The notes: a model not told the origin generated them from the sequence alone. A stretch of 64,000 nt of DNA from Cupriavidus sp. WGlv3 (GCF_023952475.1 NZ_JALHRX010000012.1:144831-208830); one strand, 5' to 3'. Positions 18,312-27,942 are shown, counted from the first letter of the stretch. A program made the numbers and translations.

Positions 18312-19121
18312 TCACAGTCCTTCCATCACCTTGTCCAGCCCCCGCACCACGCCGCGCACGGTGTGGACCTTGCGGATCGCCAGCAGCGCGCCGGCAACAT
18401 AGGGCTTGGAGCCGTCGCCGGCCTCGTGCTTCAGGTGCAGACGCTGGCCGTCGGCGCCGAAGATCACTTCCACGCCCAGCTGATACCCCGGCAGCCGCAC
18501 CGCGTGCACCTGCGTGCCGGACATGGTGGCGCCGCGGGTTTCCCTGGGGCCGTTGACCTGGTCGACCGGCACCGCCTGCGCGGCGGCCTTGACCTGGCCG
18601 AGCCGGTACGCCAGCTCGCGCACCGTGCCGGAGGGCACGTCGATCTTGCCGGCCTTGGCGTAGTCGATGATTTCCCAGTGTTCCAGGTGGCGCGCCGCCA
18701 TCTCGGCAAACTTCTGCAGCAGCACCACCGTGATGGCGAAGTTGCCGCAGGCGAGCACGCCGCGCTCGGCCTGGCGCGCGGCGGCGTCGATCTCGGCATA
18801 GTCGTCGTCGCTCAGCCCGGAGGTGCCGACCACCACGTGCGCGCCGTGCGCCAGCGCCTGCAGGATGTTGTGCTTGGCGATGCCGGGCCTGGTGTATTCG
18901 ACGTAGACGTCGTACGGCGTCTGGCCGAGCGCTTCGATGCTGGCGGCGGCCACGCCCGGGGTATCGGCATGGCCGGTCAGCTGCGCCAGGGTCTGGCCGG
19001 CGGCGCCGCGCGACAGGCCCGCAACCAGGGCCATGTCGGCCGCATGGGCCACGCCGCGCGCCAGTTCGCCGCCGGCCCAGCCGGTCACGCCGCCCACGGC
19101 GACACGGATCGGGTTGTTCAT
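18312..19121 (-). CDS. DapB-like cyclic-imine reductase, divergent catalytic site
   Basis: The 269-aa protein has the two-domain fold sequence of dihydrodipicolinate reductase: a Rossmann GGVTGWAGGEL near residue 10, GTSGLS near 100 and KIDVPSGT near 160. In E. coli DapB the catalytic block is HHRHKVDAPSGT; here the aligned stretch is AKAGKIDVPSGT. Both histidines are gone while the Lys (K159) and the PSGT anion loop remain. It is unlikely to be the housekeeping DapB. It follows the Lrp-type regulator by 45 bp and stands opposite lysine dehydrogenase and an ALDH7-type dehydrogenase. An imine of lysine breakdown such as piperideine carboxylate is a natural candidate substrate (inference). Confidence 0.8.
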   Translation of the reverse strand: MNNPIRVAVGGVTGWAGGELARGVAHAADMALVAGLSRGAAGQTLAQLTGHADTPGVAAASIEALGQTPYDVYVEYTRPGIAKHNILQALAHGAHVVVGTSGLSDDDYAEIDAAARQAERGVLACGNFAITVVLLQKFAEMAARHLEHWEIIDYAKAGKIDVPSGTVRELAYRLGQVKAAAQAVPVDQVNGPRETRGATMSGTQVHAVRLPGYQLGVEVIFGADGQRLHLKHEAGDGSKPYVAGALLAIRKVHTVRGVVRGLDKVMEGL

Positions 19122-19166
19122 GTTCTATAGCTCCGCAATGGCTGATGGGTCTGGCAGCATACCGCG

Positions 19167-19616
19167 TCAGCCGGCGGCGCGCCGGCGGTCGAGCTTGCGC
19201 GCCAGCACGATCGAGGTGGTGGTGTGGTTGACGCCGTCGAGCATGCCGATCTCGTCGAGCAGCCGGTCGAGCCGGTCGTGCGTGTCGCAGCGGATCGCCA
19301 CCAGGTAGTCGACCGGGCCGCTGACGGAATTGACCTCTTCGATCTCGGGCAGCCGCTGCAGCGCGCGCAGGATCGCGGGCGCGGCCTTGGGCTGCACCGA
19401 CAGGCCGCAATAGGCCAGGATGGCGTTGTCTTCCATGCGCTGGCCCAGCCGCACGCCGTAGCCGGCGATCACGCCGCTGCGCTCCAGCCGCGCGATGCGC
19501 GCCACCACCGTGGTGCGCGCGATGCCCAGGTGCCGGGCCAGGTTGGCGGCGCTTTCGCGCGCGTTGGCCTGCAGCAGCGACAGCAGGTGGCGGTCGGTGG
19601 TGTCGAGTTCGGTCAT
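19167..19616 (-). CDS. Lrp/AsnC-family regulator of lysine catabolism
   Basis: The protein is 149 aa: an N-terminal helix-turn-helix (LDTTDRHLLSLLQANARESAANLARHLGIARTTVVARIARLERSGVI), then an RAM-type effector domain (VSGPVDYLVAIRCDTHDRLDRLLDEIGMLDGVNHTTTSIVL). It is divergent from lysine dehydrogenase across 130 bp and upstream of the DapB-like gene. Local control by lysine or a breakdown product is the simplest reading, inferred from context. Confidence 0.9.
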   Translation of the reverse strand: MTELDTTDRHLLSLLQANARESAANLARHLGIARTTVVARIARLERSGVIAGYGVRLGQRMEDNAILAYCGLSVQPKAAPAILRALQRLPEIEEVNSVSGPVDYLVAIRCDTHDRLDRLLDEIGMLDGVNHTTTSIVLARKLDRRRAAG

Positions 19617-19746
19617 TGCGTCGGGATGCCTCGTCGTTTCGTTTGATTATGGCGGTTTTTCGTCGTTCTTGTGCCTTCATTGTGCCGGCAGGGCTATCCA
19701 TACTCCAGTCAACGGCAATCCTCTTTTTCTTGTGGACGGAGACACC

Positions 19747-20928
19747 ATGCAAGCCTCGAGTCTCGGCCGGCAGGCCCCGCGCGACCTGCCCAAGGCGGCC
19801 CGCCCGCTGCACGTGACGGTGCTGGGCGCCGGCAAGATCGGCCGCACCATCGCGGCCATGCTGCACGACAGCGGCGACTACCGCGTCAGCGTGGTCGACC
19901 ATGACGCGCGCCGCCTCGATGGCCTGCCGCGCGGCGCGCTGGCGCGCGCCGGCGATCCCACCGAGCCGGGCACCTGCGCCGCGCTGCTGGCCGGCGCCGA
20001 CGCCGTGCTCAACGCGCTGCCGTTCCATGCCGCGATCAGCGTGGCCTCGGTGGCGGCGCGGCTGGGCGTGCATTATTTCGACCTGACCGAGGACGTCGCC
20101 GCCACCCAGGCCATCCGCCAGCTGGCACAGGGCGCGCGCTCGGTGCTGATGCCGCAATGCGGACTGGCGCCGGGCTTTATCGGCGTGGTGGGCCACGACC
20201 TCGCGCAACGCTTCCTGCGCGGCGGCGGCGAGCTGCTGGACCTGCAGATGCGGGTGGGGGCGCTGCCGCGCTATCCGAGCAATGCGCTCAAGTACAACCT
20301 GACCTGGAGCACCGAGGGACTGATCAACGAATACTGCAACCCGTGCGAGGCCATCGTCGACGGCCGGCGCGTGGAACTGACGGCGCTGGAAGGGCTGGAG
20401 AGCTTTGCGCTGGACGGCATCGAATATGAAGCCTTTAATACATCGGGCGGCCTCGGCACGCTGCCCGAGACACTGGCCGGGCGCGCGCGCCATGTCGACT
20501 ACAAGTCGATCCGCTATCCCGGCCACTGTGCGCTGATGAAGCTGCTGCTCAACGACCTGCGCCTGCGCGAACGCCGCGACTGGCTGCGCGATATCTTCGA
20601 CCGCGCCATTCCGCTGACCGAGCAGGACGTGGTGATCGTGTTCGCCACCGCCACCGGCTACCCGGCCGGCGGCGAACGCGGGCGCGGGCCGCTGACTCAG
20701 GCTTCGTTTTCGGCGCGCATCGGCGGGGTCGATGGCGCGGGCGGGCACGTCAACGCGATTCAGCTGACCACCGCCGCGGGCATCTGCACCGCGCTCGACA
20801 TGGTGGCCAGCGGCGCGCTGCCGCAGACGGGCTTCGTGCGGCAGGAGTCGATGCCGCTCGATGCCTTCCTGGCCAACCGCTTCGGCCGCCACTACACGCA
20901 GCATCCGCTCCAGGAGAGCCTCGTATGA
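19747..20928 (+). CDS. Lysine 6-dehydrogenase / saccharopine dehydrogenase-like enzyme
   Basis: The 393-aa protein has an N-terminal Rossmann motif (VLGAGKIGRTIA, about 25-36) and a saccharopine-dehydrogenase-type C-terminal domain. PFHAAISVASVAARLGVHYFDLTED and MPQCGLAPGFIGVVGHDL are typical of the lysine 6-dehydrogenase group. That reaction converts L-lysine with NAD+ to allysine, which cyclises to piperideine-6-carboxylate. The ATG at 19747 follows a GGACGGAG-like site. Its stop overlaps the start of the aldehyde dehydrogenase gene (ATGA), which would oxidise the product to 2-aminoadipate. The family also contains true saccharopine dehydrogenases, so substrate is inferred from pairing. Confidence 0.85.
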   Translation: MQASSLGRQAPRDLPKAARPLHVTVLGAGKIGRTIAAMLHDSGDYRVSVVDHDARRLDGLPRGALARAGDPTEPGTCAALLAGADAVLNALPFHAAISVASVAARLGVHYFDLTEDVAATQAIRQLAQGARSVLMPQCGLAPGFIGVVGHDLAQRFLRGGGELLDLQMRVGALPRYPSNALKYNLTWSTEGLINEYCNPCEAIVDGRRVELTALEGLESFALDGIEYEAFNTSGGLGTLPETLAGRARHVDYKSIRYPGHCALMKLLLNDLRLRERRDWLRDIFDRAIPLTEQDVVIVFATATGYPAGGERGRGPLTQASFSARIGGVDGAGGHVNAIQLTTAAGICTALDMVASGALPQTGFVRQESMPLDAFLANRFGRHYTQHPLQESLV

Positions 20929-22442
20929 AAGCGCAAGAGTTTGCCGCCTGCTGGGATTCGCTGGGCCTGCCGCGGCCATGGCGTGAGGGCACGCCGGCCG
21001 GCGCCGTGACGGTGCGCTCGCCGGCCGACGGCGAGGCCATCGGCCACGTGCCGGCCTGCACGCCGGCGCAGGCCGACGCGCTGATCGCGCGCGCACACGC
21101 GGCGCAGAGCACCTGGGCGCTGTTGCCGGCGCCGGCGCGCGGCGAGATCGTGCGGCGCTTCGGCGAGGTGCTGCGCGAACACAAGGCGGCGCTGGGCCGG
21201 CTGGTGTCGCTAGAATCCGGCAAGATCTTGCAGGAAGGGCTGGGCGAGGTGCAGGAGATGATCGACATCTGCGACTTCGCGGTCGGCCTGTCGCGCCAGC
21301 TGCACGGGCTGACCATCGCCTCCGAGCGCCCGCAGCACGCCATGCGCGAGACCTGGCATCCGTACGGGCTGTGCGGCGTGATTTCGGCGTTCAACTTCCC
21401 GGTGGCGGTGTGGGCGTGGAACGCGGCGCTGGCGCTGGTGTGCGGCAACGGCGTGATCTGGAAGCCGTCGGAGAAGGTGTCGCTGTGCGCGCTGGCCGCG
21501 CACGGCCTGCTGGAGCGCGTGCTGGCCGCGGCGGCGCCGCAGCACAGTGGCATCTCGGCGGTGCTGCCGGGCGGACGCAACCTGGGCACCCACCTGGTCG
21601 AGCACCCCGCGGTGCGGCTGGTCAGCGCCACCGGCTCGACCCGCATGGGCCGCGAGGTCGGCATCGCCTGCGCCGGGCACTTCAAGCGCTGCATCCTGGA
21701 GCTGGGCGGCAACAACGCCGCCATCGTCGCGCCCTCGGCCGATATCGAGCTGGCGGTGCGCGCCATCACCTTTGCCGCGGCCGGTACCGCGGGGCAGCGC
21801 TGCACCACGCTGCGCCGCTGCTTTATCCATGCCGACCTGATGGACACCATGGCGAGCCGGCTGATCACGGTGTTCGACCGGCTGCCGGTCGGCGATCCGC
21901 TGGCAGACGGCACGCTGGTCGGCCCGCTGATCGACAGCGCCGCCGGCGACGCCATGGCCAACGCGCTGGCTGCGTGCCGGGCGCAGGGCAATATCGTCAC
22001 CGGCGGCGAGCGCCTGCTGGCCGACCGCTATCCGCATGCGTACTACGTGCGGCCCGCGCTGGTAATGACCGACGCGCAGCACGACACCATGCTGACCGAG
22101 ACCTTCGCGCCGATCCTGTACCTGATGCCGTACACCTCGCTGGACGAGGCCATCGCGCTGAACAATGCCGCCGCGCACGGGCTATCGTCGTGCATCTTCA
22201 CCGAATCGATGCGCGAGGCCGAGCGTTTCCTGTCGTCGGCGGGCAGCGATTGCGGCATCGCCAATGTCAATATCGGCACCAGCGGCGCGGAAATCGGCGG
22301 CGCCTTCGGCGGCGAGAAGGCGACCGGCGGTGGGCGCGAGTCAGGCTCGGATGCGTGGAAGGGTTATATGCGCCGCGCCACCAACACCATCAACTACGGC
22401 GATTCGCTGCCGCTGGCACAGGGCATCCGCTTCGAAATCTGA
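20925..22442 (+). CDS. ALDH7-type aldehyde dehydrogenase (aminoadipate semialdehyde)
   Basis: The 505-aa NAD(P)-dependent dehydrogenase has ELGGNNAAI (E259, general base) and GQRCTTLRR (C293, nucleophile). GQRCTTLRR and the AGTAGQRC context are ALDH7 features, the group that includes alpha-aminoadipic semialdehyde dehydrogenase. FNFPVAVWAWNAALALVCGN is the cofactor-side segment. It is translationally coupled to lysine 6-dehydrogenase by a 4-bp overlap, so the pair would convert lysine to 2-aminoadipate. That assignment is an inference from family plus neighbour. Confidence 0.92.
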   Translation: MKAQEFAACWDSLGLPRPWREGTPAGAVTVRSPADGEAIGHVPACTPAQADALIARAHAAQSTWALLPAPARGEIVRRFGEVLREHKAALGRLVSLESGKILQEGLGEVQEMIDICDFAVGLSRQLHGLTIASERPQHAMRETWHPYGLCGVISAFNFPVAVWAWNAALALVCGNGVIWKPSEKVSLCALAAHGLLERVLAAAAPQHSGISAVLPGGRNLGTHLVEHPAVRLVSATGSTRMGREVGIACAGHFKRCILELGGNNAAIVAPSADIELAVRAITFAAAGTAGQRCTTLRRCFIHADLMDTMASRLITVFDRLPVGDPLADGTLVGPLIDSAAGDAMANALAACRAQGNIVTGGERLLADRYPHAYYVRPALVMTDAQHDTMLTETFAPILYLMPYTSLDEAIALNNAAAHGLSSCIFTESMREAERFLSSAGSDCGIANVNIGTSGAEIGGAFGGEKATGGGRESGSDAWKGYMRRATNTINYGDSLPLAQGIRFEI

Positions 22443-22480
22443 CGGCATCCGAGGGGCCGCGGCATGGCGCGTAGGGAACG

Positions 22481-22533
22481 GTAACAAGCGTTACACGGCT
22501 TTGACGCCGTATTACGCGTTCCGCCCGTATAAC
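22481..22533 (+). promoter_or_regulatory. Candidate promoter and dyad before the small lipoprotein
   Basis: TATAAC at 22528-22533 could be the -10 element. TTGACG at 22501 lies 21 bp upstream, too far for a standard spacer. GTAAC-aagc-GTTAC at 22481-22494 is a short dyad next to it. Confidence 0.3.
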
Positions 22534-22576
22534 GTCAGCAAGGCAGGCACATGCCCGTTGCGACCCCAAGGATGAA

Positions 22577-22780
22577 ATGATGAGAATGCTGACGATTGGA
22601 CTGGCTGCCGGTGCGGCATCGGTGACCCTGCTGGGCGGCTGCGCCGTTTATCCCACGCCTGCCGGCCCGGCGGTCGGTCCGGCGCCGGTGTACGTGGCGC
22701 CCGCGCCGGTGGTGGTGGCGCCGCGGCCTTACTACTACGGCGGCTACGGCTACTATGGCCGCGGCTATCGCCGCTGGTAA
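22577..22780 (+). CDS. Small Pro/Tyr/Gly-rich lipoprotein
   Basis: The 67-aa product has a lipoprotein signal ending in LLGGC, a Pro/Val-rich mature part (PVYVAPAPVVVAPRP) and a YYYGGYGYYGRGYRRW tail. Short envelope lipoproteins of this composition are common in Burkholderiaceae and have no assigned function. AAGGAT precedes ATGATG; the ATG at 22580 is an equally good start. It is convergent with ubiX. Confidence 0.75.
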   Translation: MMRMLTIGLAAGAASVTLLGGCAVYPTPAGPAVGPAPVYVAPAPVVVAPRPYYYGGYGYYGRGYRRW

Positions 22781-22821
22781 TCGTTGCCAGTGAGCGTTCC
22801 CGGTAAGCGCGGCGGCGCGGC

Positions 22822-23445
22822 TCAGTTCCCGGCCGCCTCGCCGGCGCGGGCGTTAAGCCCCCCCCAGCTGGGCGCGAGGGTCTGCCCGATCTGCGGCAGG
22901 TCCACCAGGTCCAGCACGCGCCCGACCGTATGGTCGACCAGTTCGGCAATGCTCTGCGGCTTCTGGTAGAAGCCCGGCACCGGCGGGAACACGATCCCGC
23001 CCATTTCCGTCACCGCTGTCATGTTGCGCAGGTGCGCAAGATTCAGCGGCGTTTCCCGCACCATCAGCACCAGCTTGCGACGCTCTTTCAGCGTGACGTC
23101 GGCGGCGCGCGTGATCAGGTTGTCCGAGAAACCATGCGCGATCGCCGCCAGCGTGCGCATCGAGCACGGCGCCACCACCATGGCGTGCGCGCGGAACGAG
23201 CCGCTGGCGATGGTCGCGCCGATGTCGCGCACGTTGTGCACCACGCTGGCCAGCGCTTCGACCTCGGCGCGGCCGATGTCCAGCTCGTGCTGCAGGTTCA
23301 TCACGCCGGCCGGCGAAATCAGCAAGTGAGTTTCCACCGCGGGCGCCGCGCGCAGCACCTGCAGCAGGCGCACGCCATAGATGGCCCCGGTGGCGCCGGT
23401 GATGGCGACGATCAGCCTGTGCGGTGTGCCGCCAGCCCCGGACAT
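22822..23445 (-). CDS. ubiX: Flavin prenyltransferase UbiX
   Basis: The 207-aa protein makes prenylated FMN, the cofactor of UbiD decarboxylases in ubiquinone synthesis. Motifs are [15 protein letters not shown] (FMN binding), [39 protein letters not shown], then [18 protein letters not shown] and GFYQKP, all characteristic of UbiX/Pad1. The ATG at 23445 puts the flavin motif at residue 15. It lies 8 bp after grxD on the same strand. Confidence 0.96.
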   Translation of the reverse strand: MSGAGGTPHRLIVAITGATGAIYGVRLLQVLRAAPAVETHLLISPAGVMNLQHELDIGRAEVEALASVVHNVRDIGATIASGSFRAHAMVVAPCSMRTLAAIAHGFSDNLITRAADVTLKERRKLVLMVRETPLNLAHLRNMTAVTEMGGIVFPPVPGFYQKPQSIAELVDHTVGRVLDLVDLPQIGQTLAPSWGGLNARAGEAAGN

Positions 23446-23453
23446 GGCGCAGC

Positions 23454-23765
23454 TCAGCCCTTCAGCAGGGTTTGCAGTTCGCCGTTCTGGTACATCTCCA
23501 TCATGATGTCCGAGCCGCCGATGAACTCGCCGTTCACATAGAGCTGGGGAATGGTCGGCCAGTTGGCGTATTCCTTGATGCCCTGGCGGATGCCTTCGTC
23601 GTCCAGCACGTTGACCGTGGTCGGCGCATCGACGCCGCAGGCCTTCAGGATCTGGATGGCGCGGCCCGAGAAACCGCACATCGGAAATTGCGCGGTGCCC
23701 TTCATGAACAGGACTACCGGGTTGCCCTTGACGATCTGGTCGATCTGTTGCTGCACGTCGCTCAT
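23454..23765 (-). CDS. grxD: Monothiol glutaredoxin GrxD
   Basis: The 103-aa protein has the CGFS active site (C30 in [10 protein letters not shown]) and the [20 protein letters not shown] glutathione-binding segment of class II glutaredoxins. These dimers hold a [2Fe-2S] cluster with two glutathiones and pass it on in iron-sulfur assembly. It sits between prmC upstream and ubiX downstream, a common beta-proteobacterial order. Confidence 0.97.
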   Translation of the reverse strand: MSDVQQQIDQIVKGNPVVLFMKGTAQFPMCGFSGRAIQILKACGVDAPTTVNVLDDEGIRQGIKEYANWPTIPQLYVNGEFIGGSDIMMEMYQNGELQTLLKG

Positions 23766-23886
23766 GGTTTGCTTTTCAGTGGGGCGAGGCCGTGTCGCGG
23801 GCGCCGCCTGGGGAGAATGGAATACCGTGCGGCCGGGCCGTACGGCGGGAATCTGACGCCGATTTTACCGGAATCGCCGCGGCGCT

Positions 23887-24780
23887 TCAGGGTGCCGCGG
23901 CCGCCCCGGCGGGCTGCGCGCCCGGCCAGCGTCCGCCGGTGCAGCGCTCCAGCCCGGCCAGGTCGCGCGCGGTGAAGACTTCGTCGAAGCCGCCGGCTTG
24001 CAGCAGCTGGCGCGTGGCCGCGGCCTGGTCGTAGCCGTGTTCCATCAGCAGCCAGCCGCCCGGCAGCAGCCGCGCGCCGGCGCCGCCGACGATGGCGCGC
24101 AGGTCGGAGAGGCCGTCGTCGTGATCGGTCAGCGCGTCGATCGGCTCGAAGCGCAGGTCGCCTTCGGCCAGGTGCGGATCGCCCGCGGCGATATAGGGCG
24201 GGTTGCTGACGATCAGGTGGAAGCGCAGCTCCGGCGGCAGCGCCGCGTACCAGTCCGAGACCAGGAACTCGATCCGCTCGGCGCCCAGCGCGCGGGCATT
24301 GTCCTGCGCCACCATCAGCGCGCCGGGCGAGATGTCGGTGGCCCAGACGCGCGCGTCGCGCCGCTCGCGCGCCAGCGTCACGGCGAGGATGCCGGAGCCC
24401 GTGCCGAGGTCCAGCACGTGCGGCTGCGGCACCGCCGCCAGCCGCGCCAGCGCGGCTTCCGCGGCAACCTCGGTATCGGGGCGCGGGATCAGCACATCGG
24501 GCGTGACGCGGAACTTGCGGCCGAAGAACTCGCGTTCACCGATCAGGTAGGCCATCGGCTCGCCCGCCAGCCGCCGCGCCAGCAGCGTGGCAAAGGCGTC
24601 GCGCTGGGCGATGGTGAGCACCTCGGTGTCGCGCGTGATCAGCTGCGTTCGGCTCAGCCCGGTGACGTGGGTCAGCAGCATGCGCGCTTCCAGCGCAGGC
24701 AGCCCGGCCATGGCGGCCAGTGTCTGCGCCTCGCGCAGCGTGGGGGTGGCCGGCAGCGCGGTAGAGTCAGGGGTGGACAT
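23887..24780 (-). CDS. prmC: Release-factor glutamine methyltransferase PrmC
   Basis: The 297-aa SAM enzyme methylates the Gln of the GGQ motif in RF1 and RF2. DLGTGSG (124-130) binds SAM and NPPY (193-196) holds the target glutamine side chain; the N-terminal 90 residues form the usual helical recognition domain. Its substrate gene prfA lies 0.7 kb upstream on the same strand, with a small lipoprotein gene in between. Confidence 0.96.
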   Translation of the reverse strand: MSTPDSTALPATPTLREAQTLAAMAGLPALEARMLLTHVTGLSRTQLITRDTEVLTIAQRDAFATLLARRLAGEPMAYLIGEREFFGRKFRVTPDVLIPRPDTEVAAEAALARLAAVPQPHVLDLGTGSGILAVTLARERRDARVWATDISPGALMVAQDNARALGAERIEFLVSDWYAALPPELRFHLIVSNPPYIAAGDPHLAEGDLRFEPIDALTDHDDGLSDLRAIVGGAGARLLPGGWLLMEHGYDQAAATRQLLQAGGFDEVFTARDLAGLERCTGGRWPGAQPAGAAAAP

Positions 24781-24814
24781 CGAGTGGGTAAAAGACGGTT
24801 CTGGTGCCGGCTAT

Positions 24815-24847
24815 AAAAAACCCCACCGGTGCGGGACCTGGCGGGGC
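24815..24847 (-). terminator. Rho-independent terminator of the Ala-rich lipoprotein gene
   Basis: On the minus strand CCCCGCC and GGTGGGG pair with a 12-base loop and are followed by six T residues. It lies between the lipoprotein stop and the prmC start, so prmC needs its own promoter or read-through. Confidence 0.85.
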
Positions 24848-24935
24848 TTTGGGGCGGTGCTCTGGTGAAACTTCCGGCTTCGTGCCAGTGTACCGCTCAT
24901 CGGCGGCGGCGGGCGCAATGCCCCCGCCGGGGCGA

Positions 24936-25265
24936 TTACTTATTGACGGCGTCCTTGGCCTTGTCGGCGCCGGCGTTGACGGCGTCCTTGGCGGCCTGCT
25001 TGGCGTTCTCCATGGCGTTGCCGGCGTCTTCCTTGGCCCGTTCCGCAGCTGCGGACGCGTTCGAGGCGGCGTCGCTGGCTGCAGCCTTGGCGGCATCTGC
25101 GGCGTTGCTGGCGGCAGCGGCGGCATCGCTTGCGGCGGCCTTGGCGGATTCCGCGGCGCTCTGCATCGCGCTCTCGGCGTTCGAGGCGGCGGGCGGCGCT
25201 TCTTCCTTCTTGCTGCAAGCGGCCATGGCCGCGGTGATCATCAACAGCGCGAGCAGTTTTTTCAT
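24936..25265 (-). CDS. Ala-rich helical-repeat lipoprotein
   Basis: The 109-aa product has a lipoprotein signal (MKKLLALLMITAAMAAC, lipobox MAAC). The mature part is almost only Ala, Ser, Asp, Lys and Asn in an 11-residue pattern such as AAESAKAAASD and AAKAAASDAAS. The pattern predicts one long amphipathic helix, like LEA group 3 or Lpp-type proteins. No enzyme motif is present. It is set off from prmC by its own terminator and has a -10 element upstream. Confidence 0.8.
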   Translation of the reverse strand: MKKLLALLMITAAMAACSKKEEAPPAASNAESAMQSAAESAKAAASDAAAAASNAADAAKAAASDAASNASAAAERAKEDAGNAMENAKQAAKDAVNAGADKAKDAVNK

Positions 25266-25333
25266 GATTTCGTCCTAGCTATGTTCTCGGGAGTGACTAC
25301 CCGGCACCATTCTCCGTTTGCCGGTCGAAATCG

Positions 25334-25339
25334 ATTATA
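25334..25339 (-). promoter_or_regulatory. -10 element of the Ala-rich lipoprotein gene
   Basis: TATAAT on the minus strand lies about 70 bp before the start codon. The decamer GCGACTTTAC appears at 25344 and again at 25401, 57 bp apart, and could be a regulator site. No good -35 hexamer is seen at 17 bp. Confidence 0.45.
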
Positions 25340-25456
25340 GACAGCGACTTTACCCCCGCCAGTGCTGTTTCAAGCATTTACAACAGATACAAAGACATCG
25401 GCGACTTTACGCGGTGTTCATCGCCGAAGCCTCGACTGGATGTCACAAAGTAGCGC

Positions 25457-26539
25457 TCAGGCATCTTCGCCCAACGCCGCCAGCTGGTCCGCCTGGTGCT
25501 CGGCGGACAGCGCCGACAGCAGCTCGTCCATGTCGCCGTCCATGATCATGTCGATCTTGTAGAGCGTCAGGTTGATGCGGTGGTCCGTCACGCGGCCCTG
25601 CGGGAAGTTGTAGGTGCGAATGCGGTCGCTGCGGTCGCCCGAGCCGATCAGGTTGCGCCGGGTGCTGGCCTCGCGCGCCTGCGCGGCGCGCGCCTGCATG
25701 TCCTTGATGCGGGCGGCGAGCACCTTCATCGCCTTGTCCTTGTTGCGGTGCTGGCTGCGGTCGTCCTGGCACTCGACCACGATGCCGGTCGGCAGGTGGG
25801 TCAGGCGCACCGCGGAATCGGTCTTGTTGACGTGCTGGCCGCCCGCGCCCGAGGCGCGGAAGGTGTCGATGCGCAGGTCGGCCGGGTTGATTTCGACCTC
25901 GCCGACCTCGTCAGCCTCGGGCATCACGGCAACCGTGCAGGCCGAGGTATGGATGCGGCCCTGCGCCTCGGTGGCCGGCACGCGCTGCACGCGATGGCCG
26001 CCCGATTCGAACTTCAGCCGCGAAAACGCGGCATCGCCGGCGATCCGGATGATGACTTCCTTGTAGCCGCCCAGGTCCGATTCCGATTCGCTCATCACCT
26101 CGACCTGCCAGCGCTGCCGTTCGGCATAACGCGTGTACATCCGCAGCAGATCGGCGGCGAACAGCGCGCTTTCCTCCCCGCCGGTGCCGGCGCGGATTTC
26201 CAGCAGCAGGTTGCGGTCGTCGTTGGGGTCCCGGGGCAGCAGCAGGCGCTGCAGGCTGGCCTGCAGCGTTTCGAGCCGGTCGCGCGCGGCGGCGATCTCG
26301 TCGGCGGCGAAGTCCTTCATCTCCGGATCGTCGAGCAACGCCTGTGCGGTGGCGAGGTCGTCCTGGGCCTGGCGGTACTGGCCGTATTGCTCGGCCACGG
26401 GCGACAGCTCCGCATGTTCGCGGCTGAGCTTGCGGTACTGGTCGATATTGGCGGTCGCGTCTTCGCGCGCGAGCAGGGCGTTGACTTCGTCGAGTCGCTC
26501 GGCCAGTTGGTCGAGCTTGGCAAGCATGCTGGCTTTCAT
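25457..26539 (-). CDS. prfA: Peptide chain release factor 1
   Basis: The 360-aa protein reads UAA and UAG stop codons. The anticodon-like PAT (188-190) marks RF1 rather than RF2, and the catalytic GGQ is at 233-235 ([16 protein letters not shown]). The start at 26539 is chosen over a frame extension to 26578 because the sequence from [11 protein letters not shown] begins like the family. It lies 98 bp after hemA. RF1 bears on the amber-interrupted gene at 32768-34585, because RF1 terminates UAG. Confidence 0.97.
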   Translation of the reverse strand: MKASMLAKLDQLAERLDEVNALLAREDATANIDQYRKLSREHAELSPVAEQYGQYRQAQDDLATAQALLDDPEMKDFAADEIAAARDRLETLQASLQRLLLPRDPNDDRNLLLEIRAGTGGEESALFAADLLRMYTRYAERQRWQVEVMSESESDLGGYKEVIIRIAGDAAFSRLKFESGGHRVQRVPATEAQGRIHTSACTVAVMPEADEVGEVEINPADLRIDTFRASGAGGQHVNKTDSAVRLTHLPTGIVVECQDDRSQHRNKDKAMKVLAARIKDMQARAAQAREASTRRNLIGSGDRSDRIRTYNFPQGRVTDHRINLTLYKIDMIMDGDMDELLSALSAEHQADQLAALGEDA

Positions 26540-26637
26540 CGGGGCGGACAGGGAATGGGGTGGGCCGGGCGCGCGCACAAAGACGGGGGCGGCAGCGAAG
26601 GCGTGCCGGGCGCGGCGCGCCGGCGAGGCGAGCGCGG

Positions 26638-27942
26638 CTAGCGCTCGGAATGGCTGCTGTGGCGGAACAGGCCCGGCACCAGGCGCAGCAGCGCCTCGCG
26701 GTCCTCGCCCTGGGTGTGGTTGAGCGCGTGCGTGGGGCCGTGCAGGAACTTGCGGGTGAGCGCGCCGGAGAGCGCCTCGAGCACGGCCTGCGGATCGTCG
26801 CCGCGCGCCAGCATGCGGCGCGCGCGCTCCAGTTCGGCCTGGCGGATGGCTTCGCCGCTGCTTTGCAGTTCACGGATGACCGGCACCACGCTGCGGGTTT
26901 CCAGCCAGTGCATGAAGTTCTGCACGCGGCTTTCGATGATGGCTTCGGCCTGTGCCACCGCGGCCTGGCGCAGTGCGTTGCCTTCGCGCACGACCGCGCC
27001 GAGATCGTCGACGGTATAGAGGAAGACGTCGTCCAGGCGCGAGACTTCGGGCTCGACGTCGCGCGGCACGGCCAGGTCAACCATCATGATGGGGCGGTGC
27101 TTGCGCCGCTTGACCGCGCGCTCCACCGCGCCCAGGCCGATGATCGGCAGCGAGCTGGCGGTGCACGACACCACGATGTCGAACTCATGCAGGCGCTCGC
27201 CCAGGTCCGACAGGCGGATCGCGTTGGCGGTCAGGCCCTGGCCGCTAAGCTGCTCGGCCAGCTTCTCGCCGCGCTCGACGGTGCGGTTGGCGACCACGAT
27301 CTGGCGTGGCTGCTGCGCGGCAAAGTGGGTGGCGCACAGCTCGATCATCTCGCCCGCGCCGATAAACAGCACGCGCTGGGTCGAGACGCTTTCAAAGATC
27401 CGCTGCGCCAGCCGCACCGCGGCGGCGGCCATCGACACCGAATGCGCACCGATCTCGGTCTGGCCGCGCACTTCCTTGGCCACCGCGAAAGTGCGCTGGA
27501 ACAGCTGGTTCAGGTACGTGCCGAGCGAGCCGGCTTCGCCGGCGGTGCGCACCGCGTCCTTGAGCTGGCCCAGGATCTGGGTCTCGCCCAGCACCATCGA
27601 GTCGAGCCCGCTGGCCACGCGGAAGGCGTGGCGCACGGCTTCGGACTGCGGCAGCGCGTACAGGTGAGGCGCCAGCTCCGTGGCCGGCACGTTGTGATGC
27701 TGCGACAGCCAGCGCAGGGTGTGCTCGAAGCCGTCGGTGCCCGGCGTCAGCACGTCGGTGGCGCAGTAGATCTCGGTGCGGTTGCAGGTGGACAGGATCG
27801 CGGCTTCGGTGCCGCTGCGCCCCGACAGGTGGGAGCGCAGGGCCCCCAGCGCCGGCTTGATCTGCTCGAGCGGAAACGCCACCCGCTCGCGCAGCGAGAC
27901 GGGTGCCGTAGTGTGATTGATGCCGATCGCGAGCAGTTGCAT
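26638..27942 (-). CDS. hemA: Glutamyl-tRNA reductase
   Basis: The 434-aa enzyme reduces Glu-tRNA to glutamate-1-semialdehyde, the first step of C5 tetrapyrrole synthesis. The catalytic Cys is in [11 protein letters not shown] (C53). The Rossmann segment [19 protein letters not shown] and the dimerisation helix toward the C-terminus follow. The order hemA-prfA-prmC is conserved in many proteobacteria. Confidence 0.97.
   Translation of the reverse strand: MQLLAIGINHTTAPVSLRERVAFPLEQIKPALGALRSHLSGRSGTEAAILSTCNRTEIYCATDVLTPGTDGFEHTLRWLSQHHNVPATELAPHLYALPQSEAVRHAFRVASGLDSMVLGETQILGQLKDAVRTAGEAGSLGTYLNQLFQRTFAVAKEVRGQTEIGAHSVSMAAAAVRLAQRIFESVSTQRVLFIGAGEMIELCATHFAAQQPRQIVVANRTVERGEKLAEQLSGQGLTANAIRLSDLGERLHEFDIVVSCTASSLPIIGLGAVERAVKRRKHRPIMMVDLAVPRDVEPEVSRLDDVFLYTVDDLGAVVREGNALRQAAVAQAEAIIESRVQNFMHWLETRSVVPVIRELQSSGEAIRQAELERARRMLARGDDPQAVLEALSGALTRKFLHGPTHALNHTQGEDREALLRLVPGLFRHSSHSER

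Noticed and set aside
18166..21096. Very long minus-strand frame spanning four genes
   Set aside because: It mixes shadow translations of the DapB-like, Lrp, dehydrogenase and ALDH genes; no consistent protein results.
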